From the NCBI GenBank assembly GCA_949318235.1, contig OX439136.1:28699067-28763066 (forward strand): a stretch of 64,000 nucleotides of DNA, given 5' to 3'. The stretch comes from Ecdyonurus torrentis. Taxonomy: Eukaryota > Arthropoda > Insecta > Ephemeroptera > Heptageniidae. Below are positions 46,097 to 57,960 of this stretch, piece by piece (position 1 is the stretch's first letter; each line of letters starts with the position of its first letter). A program made the position numbers and the translations under genes. The notes under the pieces were generated by a model. That model made no database searches and was not told the DNA's origin. It saw only the letters and a list, made by a program, of their open reading frames with translations.

Positions 46097-46334
46097 GGTA
46101 AGGATCAATAATAAAGAATAAGATATAATTAGCAGCGCTGGCCTTACTTAGCACAGTAGAAGTTGTATGGAGAGGTGGAGGTGTCACGTGGCACACAGTT
46201 TTGTTATAAAACTTTTGATTTGTTTGTTTATAACAAAACTGTGTGCCACGCGAGACCTCAACCTCTCCATACTTCTACTGTGCTAAGTAAGGCCAGCGCT
46301 GCTAATTCTATCCTAGTCTTTATTATTGATCCTA
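46097..46334. mobile_element. Family L palindromic MITE, complete
   Basis: AAGGATCAATAATAAAGAAT ... AGCAGCGCTGGCCTTACTTA ... TGTCACGTGGCACACAGTTT, then the full complement. Stem about 110 bp with a short loop. Half-copies are at 7215 and 42,515. Confidence 0.9.
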
Positions 46335-46433
46335 ACACTAATATTTGGACTGATCAATAACAATCATAGTAATCAGCTGGTCTCATGTACGTACAACAAC
46401 TGTAATCATATTTTTATATTAAAAAGAGAAGTA

Positions 46434-46562
46434 AATTGACCACTTGCAATGAACAAACTTTTTAAAATAATTTGAATAATTCTTAATGCATTTCTTATGA
46501 AAAAATCGTTTTCACTTACTTGCTGCAACAATTAAAAACATTTTATTGCAAGTGGTCCATTG
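46434..46562. mobile_element. Family P MITE copy 2
   Basis: GACCACTTGCAATGAACAAA to TTTTATTGCAAGTGGTCCAT. Confidence 0.85.
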
Positions 46563-46814
46563 CAGATATTAATAGACTTATTGCCATCCTATAGTACTTG
46601 ATCCCATTGATATGTTGTCCATATCACAAATTTCAGCCATTACAGAGTTGTTTTCTCTGTTTTTAAGTCAAATCTCACAGTACTTTTTGAATGTGACAGC
46701 TAGGTAGCAAAGCTTAGTTAACTTATTGTTAAAAACCATGGCTCGCAAGCTACCTGCTTGAGTGAGATGATATACACCTAATTATATATTGTCTAGCCTC
46801 CTCTACTCTATACC
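46563..46814. other. Unassigned; short family H end
   Basis: TTTTTAAGTCAAATCTCACA near 46,665 resembles the end of family H. Otherwise nothing. Confidence 0.5.
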
Positions 46815-47575
46815 ACTTTCAGGGTATTGTCAGATATTTTAGTTCGTTGGTCAGATAATTAAAGATGACAAATAAAATATATTTTGCCCACAAAGTTGTG
46901 GCTACTAAAAGATATGCCAGAAGATAAAAAAGTAAAATAAAGTTGAGCTTTATATCAAGGAAAACAAGAAATGTGATATTTGCATTTCAATGTGCATAGA
47001 GATTATTACGTTAAGTATAACTAGCCTAAGTTTTTCTTAATTTTTTAATATCACGTATAACATAGAGATTCCACATGTTATTATTAGAGACCGGATTTAA
47101 TGTTGACTTTTTAGACAAAAAAAAGTCACACACACACACACACACAAAAGGTGATTTTATGAGCCAAAAATGTTGGCGAAATGTTGAAAATGATAAAATA
47201 GCACAAAAATGGTTTATTTATGCTTCCGCAATGATTTCACAAACTTTTACAAATTTTTTTTTATGGTTGCTAAAATTTCATAAAAAATAAATGTTAAAAA
47301 TACATATATACCACTTTCAGGGTATTGTCAGATATTTTAGTTATTGGTCAAATAAAATATAATAAAATATATTTTGCCCACAAAGTTGTGGCTACTAAGA
47401 TATGCCAGAAGATAAAAAAGTAAAATAAAGTTGAGCTTTTGTGTGTATAAGGAGACATTTGCATTTCAATGTGCACAGAGATTATTACGTCAAGTATAAC
47501 TAGCCTAAGTTTTTATAAATTTTGTTAATATCATATATAACATAGAGATTCCACATGGTATTATTGTGTTGATGT
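46815..47575 (+). repeat. Direct duplication with about 490-bp offset
   Basis: ACCACTTTCAGGGTATTGTC ... CCACAAAGTTGTGGCTACTA ... AACATAGAGATTCCACATG occurs at 46,815-47,085 and again at 47,306-47,560. (AC)n lies at 47,127-47,147. The last part matches the 10.8-kb and 43.6-kb blocks. Confidence 0.85.
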
Positions 47576-47937
47576 ATTTTGTGTTATTGGACTTGTTCTA
47601 CTCTGTAAAGACATACAATCTTATAGGAAGGCAAATAAAAATGACAAAATAAGATATTAGAAGTAATTAATTGTACATACAAGAATTGTAATTAAAAAAA
47701 CAAAATATCTTTGCAGTAGAAATTTTTAGAGTACTTCTTATTTTACTATAGAAGATATTATGGAGAATTAAATATTTCATGCTACTATACCTAAATTTTA
47801 TATTATTAAAAATATTGCATTAAAAAAAATTAAGAGAGAGAGAGAACTTGTTAAATCATTGATCAAGACTGGCTTGTTCAACAGTGGTCATCGTGTTATT
47901 AAACCTCACAAAAACCCATCTCAAAAATTTAACTGTC
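47576..47937. other. AT-rich, no recognised feature
   Basis: Short (GA)n at about 47,833. No open frame. Confidence 0.5.
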
Positions 47938-47961
47938 GACGCGCTGAGCAAAAGCCGTTAA

Positions 47962-48294
47962 AGCCATAGACTATAAAACAGCGTGCTTTTTAATGAATTA
48001 ACACGAAATAGGATCTCCAAAACTGGTGACAATTTTTACCAGAATGTAAATGTAGCCCCACGAGAGAGGAGTGTGAAAAAACTAAAGTATGCAATTTATG
48101 TCAAAATTCATGTTTATGACGTCAGAAACATGCAAAAATTAGTATGATAATGTTGTGTGTGTTGCATAAATCGAATTTTCTGATCATTGCTAAGGGGCTA
48201 CAGTTTGGTATTGAGACAAACTAATGTTATTTATGTAAGTCCCATCAAGGGTTTTGTGATATAAATGCTTATGTTTTTCTCTGGTTTATCCCTT
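47962..48294 (+). mobile_element. Family G MITE copy 5, nested at TTAA
   Basis: TTAA then AGCCATAGACTATAAAACAG ... TTTATGACGTCAGAAACATG ... TTATCCCT then TTAA, inside the left arm of the outer palindrome. Confidence 0.87.
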
Positions 48295-48414
48295 TAAGTG
48301 ACCCTGAATCTAGGTCACAGCTACAACTTGCTCTCACGCTAGCTTGGCGCCAGCTGGAGTTACTCTTATCTTTACATAAATTATTTTACTACATATCTGT
48401 AGCCGTATATACAG

Positions 48415-48590
48415 TCAACCTGGGTGACTTTGAACACCCATTTATCTCTACTTTTGGCACCCATTTTAAAATTTTGAAACATGTCATTAAGATCAAAAAT
48501 AAATTTTATCAATAGTAAGATTTTTTTAAATTTATAAAATGAAGCCCCAAGACAAATAATTGGGTGTTCAAAGTCACCCCAGTTGACTGT
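48415..48590. mobile_element. Family X MITE copy 2, nested in the loop
   Basis: CAGTCAACCTGGGTGACTTT to GTCACCCCAGTTGACTG, with TA on both sides. Confidence 0.88.
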
Positions 48591-48722
48591 ACGTAAAATA
48601 TGATGTCAAGTTGCGAGAGCATAAATAAGAGTAACTCCAGATCGCACCAAGCTAGCGTGAGAGCAAGTTGTAGCTGTGACGTAGGTTTTAAGTTGCTCAA
48701 CGACTTTTGCTCTTAGCGCGTT

Positions 48723-49097
48723 AATAAATAAAATTTTGAGATCGCGATTGCAGTAGGGTTAATAACGATGATCACAATTTAAAAAAAAAAAAATCCATTG
48801 CTGACTTACACTTCAAGTTTTAAAACAAAACAGCAACATTTTCATTGCAGGGTAATAATTGGGAACATCGAGGTTAAAAATTAAGGAAGAGAAATAGAAA
48901 TTACAAATTTAAAATTGCCCGAATCAATTAGATGACATTGATTTGTACTTTATTATACAGAAATTGGTAATTAAAAAACAATAGAACCTTTCAATTAGAA
49001 GTTTTTATAGAGGTAATAATTTTAATTAAGAATATAAATAGAATTTAAATAGAATTTAAGATCCAATTCATCTGCACTTTACCATAATTTGTAATTA
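48723..49097. other. AT-rich, no recognised feature
   Basis: Poly-A at about 48,780. Repeated AATTTAAATAGAA words near 49,030-49,060. Confidence 0.5.
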
Positions 49098-49101
49098 TAT
49101 A

Positions 49102-49233
49102 CTCGACTCAAAAAACCTCAGTCGATTTAAATCGGGCACATTTGTCACATTTGTCACATTTGAGGAGAAAGGGGGCGGCTGGGCGATACCGTAAAAGGTC
49201 GAACAGCAGGTAACTCAGGTTTTTTGAGTCGAG
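49102..49233. mobile_element. 132-bp MITE with perfect 19-bp ends
   Basis: CTCGACTCAAAAAACCTCAG and ACTCAGGTTTTTTGAGTCGAG are inverted, flanked by TATA at 49,098-49,101 and 49,234-49,237. ACATTTGTC is tandemly repeated inside. Confidence 0.86.
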
Positions 49234-49321
49234 TATACATCAAAGTGAATTTATTTAAAAAAAAAAAAATACTAATACTAATTTAAAAACATAAACCATA
49301 ATCACTTAACCTACTTTTGCA

Positions 49322-49560
49322 ACGTCTGCCAAGATGTCTACAGAAGGAGGTGTAATTTGCCCTGTTTTACTGTCATCAGAACTCAGTTTCCTTGGTAAAA
49401 CTTGTAATTTTGCCATACGTCATACAAAATGACAGAGCCACGTGGTCTCTCAGGTACAATACATTATGTACCTGCAAGAGGAGGAGGGACAACAAAATGT
49501 ACTCTCTTACGGTTGCTTGAAATTTCCCCTCATGTTTTGATTGACCTTGTGTGATGTTTC
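49322..49560 (-). other. GC-richer block with a candidate minus-strand exon
   Basis: On the minus strand a pyrimidine-rich acceptor (CCTCCTCCTCTTGCAG, about 49,470) precedes a frame opening MAKLQVLPRKLSSDDSKTGQ and closing with a stop at about 49,318. Composition and residue use look more protein-like than the surroundings. However, an in-frame stop lies between the acceptor and the ATG, and no neighbouring exon is evident. No family is recognised. Confidence 0.25.
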
Positions 49561-49598
49561 AAACCTGATGCTATCCAGGCAAACTACAACACCTTCTA

Positions 49599-49834
49599 TA
49601 TATCAATCTTGTTGCAAAAAAGGCCTATCTCATATTTTGTCAGTGGAAGCAAACGGCCTATCTCGTTTTTTGTCAGTGGAAGCAAAAGGCCTATCTCGAG
49701 CGTTATCTCCATAACGTTCGAGAACGAGATAGGCCTTTTGCTTCCACTGACAAAAAATGAGATAGGCATTTTGCTTTCACTGACAAAATACGAGATAGGC
49801 TTTTTTTTTTTTTTTCGCAACAAGATCAATATAC
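49599..49834. mobile_element. Palindrome built of 34-bp tandem units
   Basis: GGCCTATCTCGTTTTTTGTC plus AGTGGAAGCAAAA repeats at a 34-bp period two and a half times on the left arm, then in reverse complement on the right arm, around a loop CGAGCGTTATC / ATAACGTTCG. The outer ends ATCAATCTTGTTGC / GCAACAAGATCAAT also pair. ORFs on both strands read the same repeat and are not genes. Confidence 0.92.
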
Positions 49835-50224
49835 ATCTTGATGTCTGCTATCAAAAAAGATAACGAAGGTTTAACTAGAGATTGCATCTAACGGCCACTT
49901 ATTATATTAAAAGTTATTTCTTACGTACTACAACATAGACGTCATGATAGTGAGCAAGATATGGAAAATTTTCCGTCAAGTTATAAATGATTCAAATTTA
50001 ATTTTAAAAACTAACCTAAGAAACAGTTTAAGATATTTTTCAGAATGCATTAGGCATAAAAAATATAATATTATTATTATTTAATAATAATAAATGGTTT
50101 TTATTGGAGGCCAAAAAAGGTAAAAAGCCTCTTTCATGGTCCTCTGAATTTCTTTGAAGTGCATCCAGTTTTGAGAAAACTGAAGACCTGTCGTGCACTT
50201 TTCTAATAAAATAAATATGGAATA
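49835..50224. other. No recognised feature
   Basis: AT-rich. A TCTTTCATGGTCCTCTGAAT stretch near 50,135 has no ORF. Confidence 0.45.
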
Positions 50225-50535
50225 AAATTTAGTGTTGTATTCAGATGGCTTGCATCTCAAAATCTAAGAATAACACTGCCAAACTTTATGATGACATTTG
50301 AAAGTTAACAGTAACAGCTACCTATGATAACATTTTCACCATCAGATAAGAGAGAAAATAATTATTAAAATTAAAATGGGCTCTTATGGGACTAAAAACT
50401 TCAAAAAAATCATAATTTATATAATCTAGCATGGTAAAGTTTTACATTTTTTGAAGATACCTTATCTTAATGTATCACTGTACAAAATTTTAGATGTTTT
50501 TTTCTTTTAGTAAAAATCCCGTAGTACCCGATGTC
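50225..50535 (-). mobile_element. Family H copy 5
   Basis: TCAGATGGCTTGCATCTCAA ... AATCTAGCATGGTAAAG ... GTAGTACCCGATGTCCCG. Confidence 0.78.
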
Positions 50536-51316
50536 CCGTCTTTGTCAACTTAAAATTAGTTTCAGAAGTTTTCTTTGGAGATTGATAGTGTTCAAATATC
50601 AATTCACTGCAATAAGTAAAAGTCAACTGACTTTCTAACATTTATTCAATGTAATACAAGAACAAAACATTACGGTTTAAGATGTAAATCAAAGAAAAGT
50701 AATAGATAATTATGATTAAAGCACGCTATATTGAAAGCTATAATACGCGAAAATCTTTAAGTAAATAGATACAAAAAAGGGGGGACACAAAATTGCAAGC
50801 ACAAGGCTGCTAACGAGAGAATTTTTACTGCCGTGCGACCAAACTACCTGAATTACCACAGTCGTCAAGTTGCGTACATCGTGTTTAGCCCTACCATTCT
50901 TATCTACTTTTATTTTATTTATTTATCTGTATTTATTTTGTTACGGATTTAGAAAATGCTTACAAACAATTCGTACCAGTATCAGTTCAAAACGTTCAAC
51001 TGACGTCAATTTATCTAGCACTCGTCAACGCTACAACATTTAATCTCAATTTACGATACAAATCAGAGAATCTTCAAGTTTTACTAACTTGCTCTAATCT
51101 CTACCTAATATTTTCTATCACAAAAAATCCACATAATTTCATACTTGCAGAATACATGCAAGTCAAAATAACAGTAGATACGTAGATCTTAGAAGTTTTA
51201 AAATATAGAAGTTTTCAGTAAAATCCAATTTTGTGTTGCATGGATGTTGTTAAAATCCAAAGTTCTACTTGATAAAAGTTCAGAATTATTATTTAGAAAA
51301 TACTATTTATTTAAAC
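50536..51316. other. AT-rich, no recognised gene
   Basis: One TGACGTCA near 51,000 outside known families. No coherent ORF. Confidence 0.5.
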
Positions 51317-51320
51317 TATA

Positions 51321-51595
51321 GGGTGTATGCATTCATGTTAAAGTTGACACCATGTTGGAGTACTCAATAACATGGGCCAGCATAGGAAAATGACTCATTT
51401 TACCAGTTTAAAAATACTAAGCAATATTTTTGAGAGCATTGATGTTGTTAATAGCTTGAATTTCAAGTATGTGAGAAAAATAATATTTACTGATTTCCCA
51501 AACAAAAACAGAGTTTGTCCTATGCTGAGCAATGTTATTCATTACTCCAGTATGGCCTCCAAGTGCATTAAATATGAAGTCATGTGCATACACCC
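51321..51595 (+). mobile_element. Family A MITE copy 8 (cleanest copy)
   Basis: GGGTGTATGCATTCATG to TGTGCATACACCC, 275 bp, flanked by TATA (51,317-51,320 and 51,596-51,599). The CRE-like site is mutated to TGAAGTCA here. ORFs over it are shadows. Confidence 0.95.
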
Positions 51596-51599
51596 TATA

Positions 51600-52268
51600 G
51601 TTAATGTAGTTACACACAAGTAAACCCCCAAAATATATTGCTGGTGTTTGAAAACACAAACATCAGTTCATGTTTTGAACACAAGTATTTTGAGATTGCT
51701 AGAGCAAACTTTTTTAAATACAAAACTCATGTTCAGAAAAAAAAAAAAAAATCAAGACAATAATGTTCATTTCATAGCATAATAAAAATAAAAAAATAAA
51801 AAAAATAAAGATCAATAGTATACAGCAGAACTGTACTAATCGTAGCATTAGCCTAACAGCATATTATGCACAAGATTAATGTTTAATGTAATGTTTGTAA
51901 CTTACTGTTCTTACTTTGAAGTTTAGGTTATATGTTGTACACCATGTGTGTTTATTGCATAAAATATGATAGTATACAGCAATACTGTACATTTCATAAT
52001 AATAGCTAATAAAAATCAACCAAAAGTGATAAAGATTAAAACAGGATCCCCAGGTTTGTTTTTCCTTTATAAAATGCTCAAAGTTATGTGTGACAAAACA
52101 CAAGTAAATACCACGTGGCAACACTTACATAAAGTTGAACACAAGTTACTGTCCGATTACTTTATTTTTATTAGGTTTGCCACGGCAGATTTCTAAAACA
52201 ATTACACACAAGTCAGAACTGCACTGACTTTTTCTTCCTGTTCACAACAGTTTTTTGTTTATAAGGTT
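51600..52268. other. AT-rich, no supported gene
   Basis: Direct repeats of ATAGTATACAGCA(A/G)(A/T)ACTGTAC near 51,815 and 51,970. A 76-codon plus ORF at 51,966-52,196 overlaps an equally long minus ORF and has no motif. Confidence 0.5.
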
Positions 52269-52269
52269 G

Positions 52270-52466
52270 CATCCCAAATTCCCCCTAGGAAAATCACCCT
52301 ACCCTAATGAGAGGGGAAATTAAGTTGGCTGAGCTTGCTAGGGCCATAGGTTGTGAGCTTGTGACGAGCACTACTGACCCTAACAACTACGTGCACGTCT
52401 CTAGAGGCAGTAGGAAATTAGGGCATTTTATTGCCTAGTCAAGGGTTCTAGGGGGAATTGGAGACA
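52270..52466. mobile_element. Palindromic element with CCCCCTAG ends
   Basis: CCCAAATTCCCCCTAG near the left end pairs with CTAGGGGGAATTGG at the right. The interior has CCCTACCCTAATGA / TTAGGGCA imperfect pairing. Confidence 0.7.
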
Positions 52467-52654
52467 CAAGCTAACTTTCAGCACATCACATGCTGTAGTG
52501 ACAGGTGATTTTGTCAGTGCAGTGCAGTGATACATCAACATAACAAGACAAAGTTAGAACACGATGAGAGGAGATAAGAAGATAATTTACCAGATTTACT
52601 GAGCGTTGTTCTCGCTGTGGACTGGGGTGAACTACGTTCTCAATTGTACCTTAG

Positions 52655-52790
52655 CACAGAGACTTAGCATGCAGGTGTAGCGTAGCACAGAATTGGGACG
52701 TTGCACGCTGATGTAGCGTACCAGAGAGGTGACGTTGCATGCTGGTGTAGCGTAGCAGAGAGATGATGTTATAGACGTTGTAGATTTGTA
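52655..52790 (+). repeat. Short tandem repeat of about 40 bp, three units
   Basis: GCATGC(A/T)GGTGTAGCGTAGC and GCACGCTGATGTAGCGTACC variants in sequence. Flanking 52,467-52,654 is unassigned. Confidence 0.75.
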
Positions 52791-52839
52791 GACGGCAGGA
52801 AATAGCTCTGGAACATTAGTAACAAAATTAATATTGATA

Positions 52840-53033
52840 CTTAACCATCAAAGTGAACAAACTACACTTTACAAATTTTGTTGTTCAAAATGACTGATCT
52901 AAGATCTAAACTTTACACATTCCAAGTTCACCTATCAAGTTCTTGTGTTCAAATATGTAGAAGTGCCAAACGTAGATCATTCATTTTAAGTGAATCTTGT
53001 TAAGTGTAGTTCGTTCACTTTGATGGGTAAACA
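52840..53033. mobile_element. Family W MITE copy 2
   Basis: ACCATCAAAGTGAACAAACT ... GTAGTTCGTTCACTTTGATG. Ends degenerate relative to 54,667. Confidence 0.8.
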
Positions 53034-53870
53034 TTGTTGTGCTGTTTTTTTTATTTTTTAAATAATTTTTTTTAACGAAAATAAGGAAAAACGCTTTTTT
53101 TTGGGAGGGGGGGGGGGGTACCCACTTAAAAAAAACTTGCTATTTCTGAAGAAAATATAATGTTTAAAATATGATTTAAACTATCTTATTATTATTACTA
53201 TTTTTTAATCAGTTCCTTAATTTGAAGTTTTGTTTTTCCCCTAAAATTTACCTTTTTTTTTATTAACTTTTATTATTATTATTATTTTTTGGGAGTGAAA
53301 CAAATGATGGTCCCAATATAAAAAGTTCTTTTTTATTTTTAATTTCATGCAAAATATAAATGGAAAAAATATTTGACAAAAAAAATATATTAGACCCCTA
53401 TATATATCATTGCTTTATAAATAACGCTTTAAAAAAATGCTTTTACATTTCCTTTTTTATTTTTATTTATTTATTTATTTTTTTTATTTATTTATTTTTT
53501 ATTTATTTAGTTGTTTTTTATTTTTAACTTAGCAGGTAGAGCAAGGGGTACATATTTTTTACTCTCGCAGTAGAAGAGCGTGTACTCTATAACGTTACCC
53601 TCATAGGGCTCGCTTATCCCGTGGACTAGAAAAGTCAAATAAACAACTGATTACTGTTGAAGTGTTTTAGAAAAAAAAAAAAAAAAAAAAAAAAAAATGG
53701 GTTAAGTGGGTCTTTAAAGATATTACAAATCTGAAACTCCTTATTTAATGCAAATGTACACATAAGATAAGGTTCTACACACATTGTGTATAATAATAAT
53801 TATTAAAAAAAAAAAAAAAAAAAAAAAAGATTGACGGGGCCAAGGAGTCACTTTATAAAAGTTGTATTGA
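53034..53870. other. Low-complexity A/T/G tracts, no gene
   Basis: G-run near 53,107-53,118, T-rich 53,450-53,525, A-runs at 53,671-53,697 and 53,805-53,828, then (GA)n at 53,871-53,890. Confidence 0.8.
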
Positions 53871-53914
53871 GAGAGAGAGAGAGAGAGAGAAATGTATGCT
53901 CACCAAAACTAGAT

Positions 53915-54400
53915 GATCATGTCAAGTGACCAGGCTGAAACGTACTTGTACGTAGGTCACGTAGGTCGTACCACGTGGTCACCATGTACAAATATAGGAG
54001 TATGAAGGTCATTGTGACAAGGTCATGTATATACAGTGTGGTTACATGTGACGATCGGTCCATCATCACAAACTATAGAACAAAATAAAACAAATAAACA
54101 ATCAAATGAACGGGGCTGGTCTAGAGTGGGGAAAAAAATGAAAAGTTTTAAGATGATAAATTGACCTTTACACTTACGATCATAAAATTGTAGTTTTCTA
54201 AGAGTTCAACAAGACTGTAATTTGACCCACACATTGGCACATCGTTGACGTACACACCATACTTAGCACGTACATACACAATGTGTGTGGCTGAATGTTA
54301 AACATTGCATGTAGTTGACGTAGGCTCCGTAGTTCACGACGTGGTGGTTGACTGTTGACGTCTGTCATGTGAGCATGCACCAACTCTCGTCAACAATCCA
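53915..54400. other. GC-richer stretch with imperfect palindromes
   Basis: GTACGTAGGTCACGTAGG and GTCGTACCACGTGGTCACC; later GACGTACACACC / TGTGTGTGG and several TTGACGT words. Stops interrupt all frames. Not assigned to a family. Confidence 0.5.
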
Positions 54401-54666
54401 ATGCGTCAACTATAACAAAAACATACATAGTTATACATACATATACCATCGTGTTATAGCACAAATCATGTATCTACAAAAGCAACGAAGTCGAAATCCT
54501 TATCTTTGCATAATCGGGCATAATATGTTCATACATATATTTACAAATGTGAAACCCAGTTTTCAAAGAGATGGATGCAAGCACAAGCAGTCAACATAAA
54601 CATCATTATAATTTACCATCATATAATATACCTACACAATCATAATGTACATACATACAGATGCTT

Positions 54667-54840
54667 ACCCGTCGAAGTGAACGAACTACATTTTACAAAG
54701 TTGGGGGAAAATGAACGTTCTACACGTTACAAATTCTCCCATCTAGTTCTCAAGTTAAAACACGTAGAAGCGCCAAACGCAGATCGTTCATTTTGAGTAA
54801 AAATTTGTAAAGTGTCGTTCGTTCACTCTATGACGGGTAA
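54667..54840. mobile_element. Family W MITE copy 3 (cleanest)
   Basis: ACCCGTCGAAGTGAACGAAC to GTTCGTTCACTCTATGACGGGT. Best-preserved ends of the family. Confidence 0.85.
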
Positions 54841-55033
54841 ACATCGATACATATTATGTATATTATATATTACTGGTATTTCAAAAAAATATGTACAATA
54901 CATTTTTTTTTCTTTCTTTATTTACGTATGATACTGTAATAAAGACGAAACATGATCTATGTATTTATTACATGTCGATCATAATAAGGTAACATACATG
55001 CACGTATGTATCTATGTTCATTTGCTTGGCTTA

Positions 55034-55118
55034 CCATAGCGCCGCACAAAATCGTAAAGTCCAGTTATTGTCCAGTGCCAAGCCCATAAATAACAACGAA
55101 AGCACCCTCCATCCCACC
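55034..55118 (-). CDS. Candidate leader-peptide exon, minus strand
   Basis: From an ATG at about 55,121 the minus strand reads MKVGWRVLSLLFMGLALDNN and ten further codons, then reaches a GTAAGC donor near 55,033. The start is a textbook leader pattern: basic residues, then a hydrophobic run. It lies about 400 bases downstream, in the minus direction, of the diverged promoter-like block at 55,500-55,690. No acceptor with a pyrimidine tract precedes it, so it would need to be part of a first exon or an alternative start. Downstream exons would lie at lower coordinates, and I could not identify them. Boundaries are approximate. Confidence 0.35.
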
Positions 55119-55319
55119 TTCATGGCATGGCGCCCCAGCCAGACGGTTATGTATCTCCATTTTGAATAAATTTAAACAAACTTTCCAGAAACAGACTCTC
55201 AACTCTCAACCCATAATCAACTAATTCATTATTTAGTTGATAATATTAGATATATAAATACATAATAAGATTTTTCTGAAAGTTAAAATAAGCTTAGGAA
55301 ATAACATTGTTAAAATCTT

Positions 55320-55690
55320 ACCCCACGCCATGAGCAACAAGTCTCCCCACGTCGAGTTTTATTCTCGTGGATTTTCATCGTTATTGAAGTAACGGCGAAT
55401 CTCAAACTTATTCAAATATGAAAATATAAGTATTGAAGTTAATATACAGTAATACTTTATACATGGACGTTAATCAATCAAATCTTAATTATTAAAATTA
55501 GAGAGACACGAAATTGCGTCTTGCTTCTTCGATCTCACATGGCGGCTGAATACCGGAAACGGAAACTAAGAACTTTGGCGGGCTTTAACTTCGGCTATCA
55601 TCGTCTCGCTTTTCGGGATGGTTCGGGATATTTGAAAAAATTCTTGCAACGATTTGAGCGGCAAAAAGTTTAAAACTTGAAGGAGGCATT
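55320..55690 (-). promoter_or_regulatory. Third promoter-like block, diverged copy
   Basis: ATGGCGGC (55,539-55,546) and CCGGAA (55,553-55,558) reproduce the YY1-like plus ETS-like pair seen beside the arm exons. GGTTCGGGATATTTG and AAAAGTTTAAAACTTG also align with the arm sequences near 5010-5060. On the minus strand a GGGTAAGATT donor-like site follows at about 55,322. It is clearly related to the arm blocks but much more diverged. Confidence 0.5.
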
Positions 55691-56588
55691 TTTTTTTAGC
55701 ACACACATTTCAGATTTTAGAATTAGTTCACGGACAAGGAAAATGTAGAAGTCTGAAGTCACAAAAGTATAAAGAAAGAGAATGAAACTCAATACATACA
55801 AACTCTTATATAAAATAAAGTATAGTGAAATTATTAATTATGAAAAAAAAAAAATTTATTTGTGCATTTTCAAATTTAAAAACTGAGTTGACAAATTGTT
55901 TTTGAAAAGTAGAAAAAAATGTGTTTTCTCTCTCTCTCTCTCTTTTTTGCCAACTCTGGGCATATGAAATGCAGCCATTCATTTATTCTTAAAAAATTTA
56001 TTAAAAATTAGAATAATCCAAAATTAAACCAAAATATATTTTTTAGTGACGATTGTTTATTATTATTATTTATATTATTACATATTTGTTGCAACTTGCA
56101 ATGAAACTCAGTTTCATATTTTCTTAAATTTGATATGTTTTTGAATAATAAAATAATGAAAAAAAAAATCCCTTGGAAAATTATTGCGTTTTTATTAATT
56201 TATATATAAGCATATATAATTAAAAATGAATGCTTTTGTTCCTACGTTTGTTTATAATTTTATTTATTTTGCTTTCTGTGTAGTTATTGTTAACTTATTT
56301 TTATTATTGCTTTTTCTATATGCAAATCAAAGGAGGTTATTGATTAAAAATAATAACATCAAGGTCCTATGTCCTATATGTCTTAAAAAACAAGTAAAAG
56401 TTATATGTCTTTATATTATAGTATTCATATTCATCATTTAATTAAATATATATATATATACTGCCGCGGTGCAATAGTTTTCTCAAAACTCGCAAAATAA
56501 TAATAATAATAAACTTTCTTTCCGTAAGAGTAACGTTAAAATATTTAAATTAAGAGAAATGCTCAACTTTAATTTCCCGCTCGCTATA
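55691..56588. other. AT-rich, no supported gene
   Basis: (CT)n at 55,928-55,943. A 71-codon ORF at 56,226-56,441 is hydrophobic only through AT bias (Phe, Leu, Ile, Tyr), so I do not call it. Confidence 0.5.
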
Positions 56589-56894
56589 TAGACCCTTTTC
56601 ACATCCTTGCATTTTGTCGCCATACGCCATGTTTGTGGTGCCTAATGCATTGTCCAGCATAGGGGAAAACATCATTTCTCCTAATTTTTCTCGTAAAAAG
56701 AGTTATTTCAACTGATCAAATTTTTCTCATATTATTCGAGCTTATTAGAAGTAAGAAATAAGTTTGATTGAGGTTTAAGGCTTTTTTTTTTTTGGTATTA
56801 AAAAAATAAAATTGACATTTTTCCTATGTTGGCCTATGTATTCCTGACCAGCAAAATATATAGCGGCTCTTAAATATGAGTGCAAGCGGTCTAT
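56589..56894 (-). mobile_element. Family D MITE copy
   Basis: TATAGACCCTTTTCACATCC ... GCATTGTCCAGCATAGGGGA ... GTGCAAGCGGTCTATG. About 305 bp. Confidence 0.87.
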
Positions 56895-56969
56895 GTCGCG
56901 GATAAGCTGCATATATGCATATTAGTCTTTACGGCACACACTAAAAAAAAAAGAAAAAAATTATATGGT

Positions 56970-57499
<530 letters not shown>

Positions 57500-57804
57500 C
57501 ATCGTCATCGCAGGTGGGCAGCATCATTAAAATAGTTTGGCAAAAAGCACAATATAGTTAATCTTATATATCGTATAATATTGTACTGAGTAGGGGATGT
57601 CAGTTGATTGACAGCAACCTCTCTCATTTTGTTATCTGCACTCTATCTGGCTTCTGCATGATATCATGCATTGTTGGATTTTCTTTATATGCACGAAGAG
57701 ATTTTTTTTATAATTAATATGGTCTTTGCTTCTACTTTTATTTTTTCTCTCAAAAATTTCAACCATAGACATATGTCTATGATTTCAACTATAAATTTTT
57801 ACTT

Positions 57805-57849
<45 letters not shown>

Positions 57850-57928
57850 AAATTTAAAAATTAAGATATACATTCTGAATGTTCTGGTTTCTGATACATA
57901 TTTTTGTTTATAGCTTCTAATATCTCTA

Positions 57929-57959
<31 letters not shown>

Positions 57960-57960
57960 T
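57805..57960. repeat. Poly-T and poly-A tracts in the right arm
   Basis: T-run about 57,809-57,847 and A-run about 57,933-57,959. The left arm has the matching A-run at 5807-5835 but not the second tract. Confidence 0.95.

Larger units (their letters stand above)
47938..48722. mobile_element. Outer palindromic MITE of a three-element nest
   Basis: Left arm pieces GACGCGCTGAGCAAAAGCCG (47,938-47,957) and CACAGCTACAACTTGCTCTC (48,316 on) pair with GAGAGCAAGTTGTAGCTGTG ... GACTTTTGCTCTTAGCGCG on the right. Family G interrupts the left arm, and a TA-type MITE sits in the loop. Confidence 0.85.

Noticed and set aside
49596..49863. ORFs on both strands with a PISFFVSGSKR-like repeat
   Set aside because: Each is the translation of the same palindromic tandem repeat on opposite strands.
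56226..56441. 71-codon membrane-protein-like ORF
   Set aside because: Hydrophobicity is explained by AT-rich codons. No conservation or gene context.
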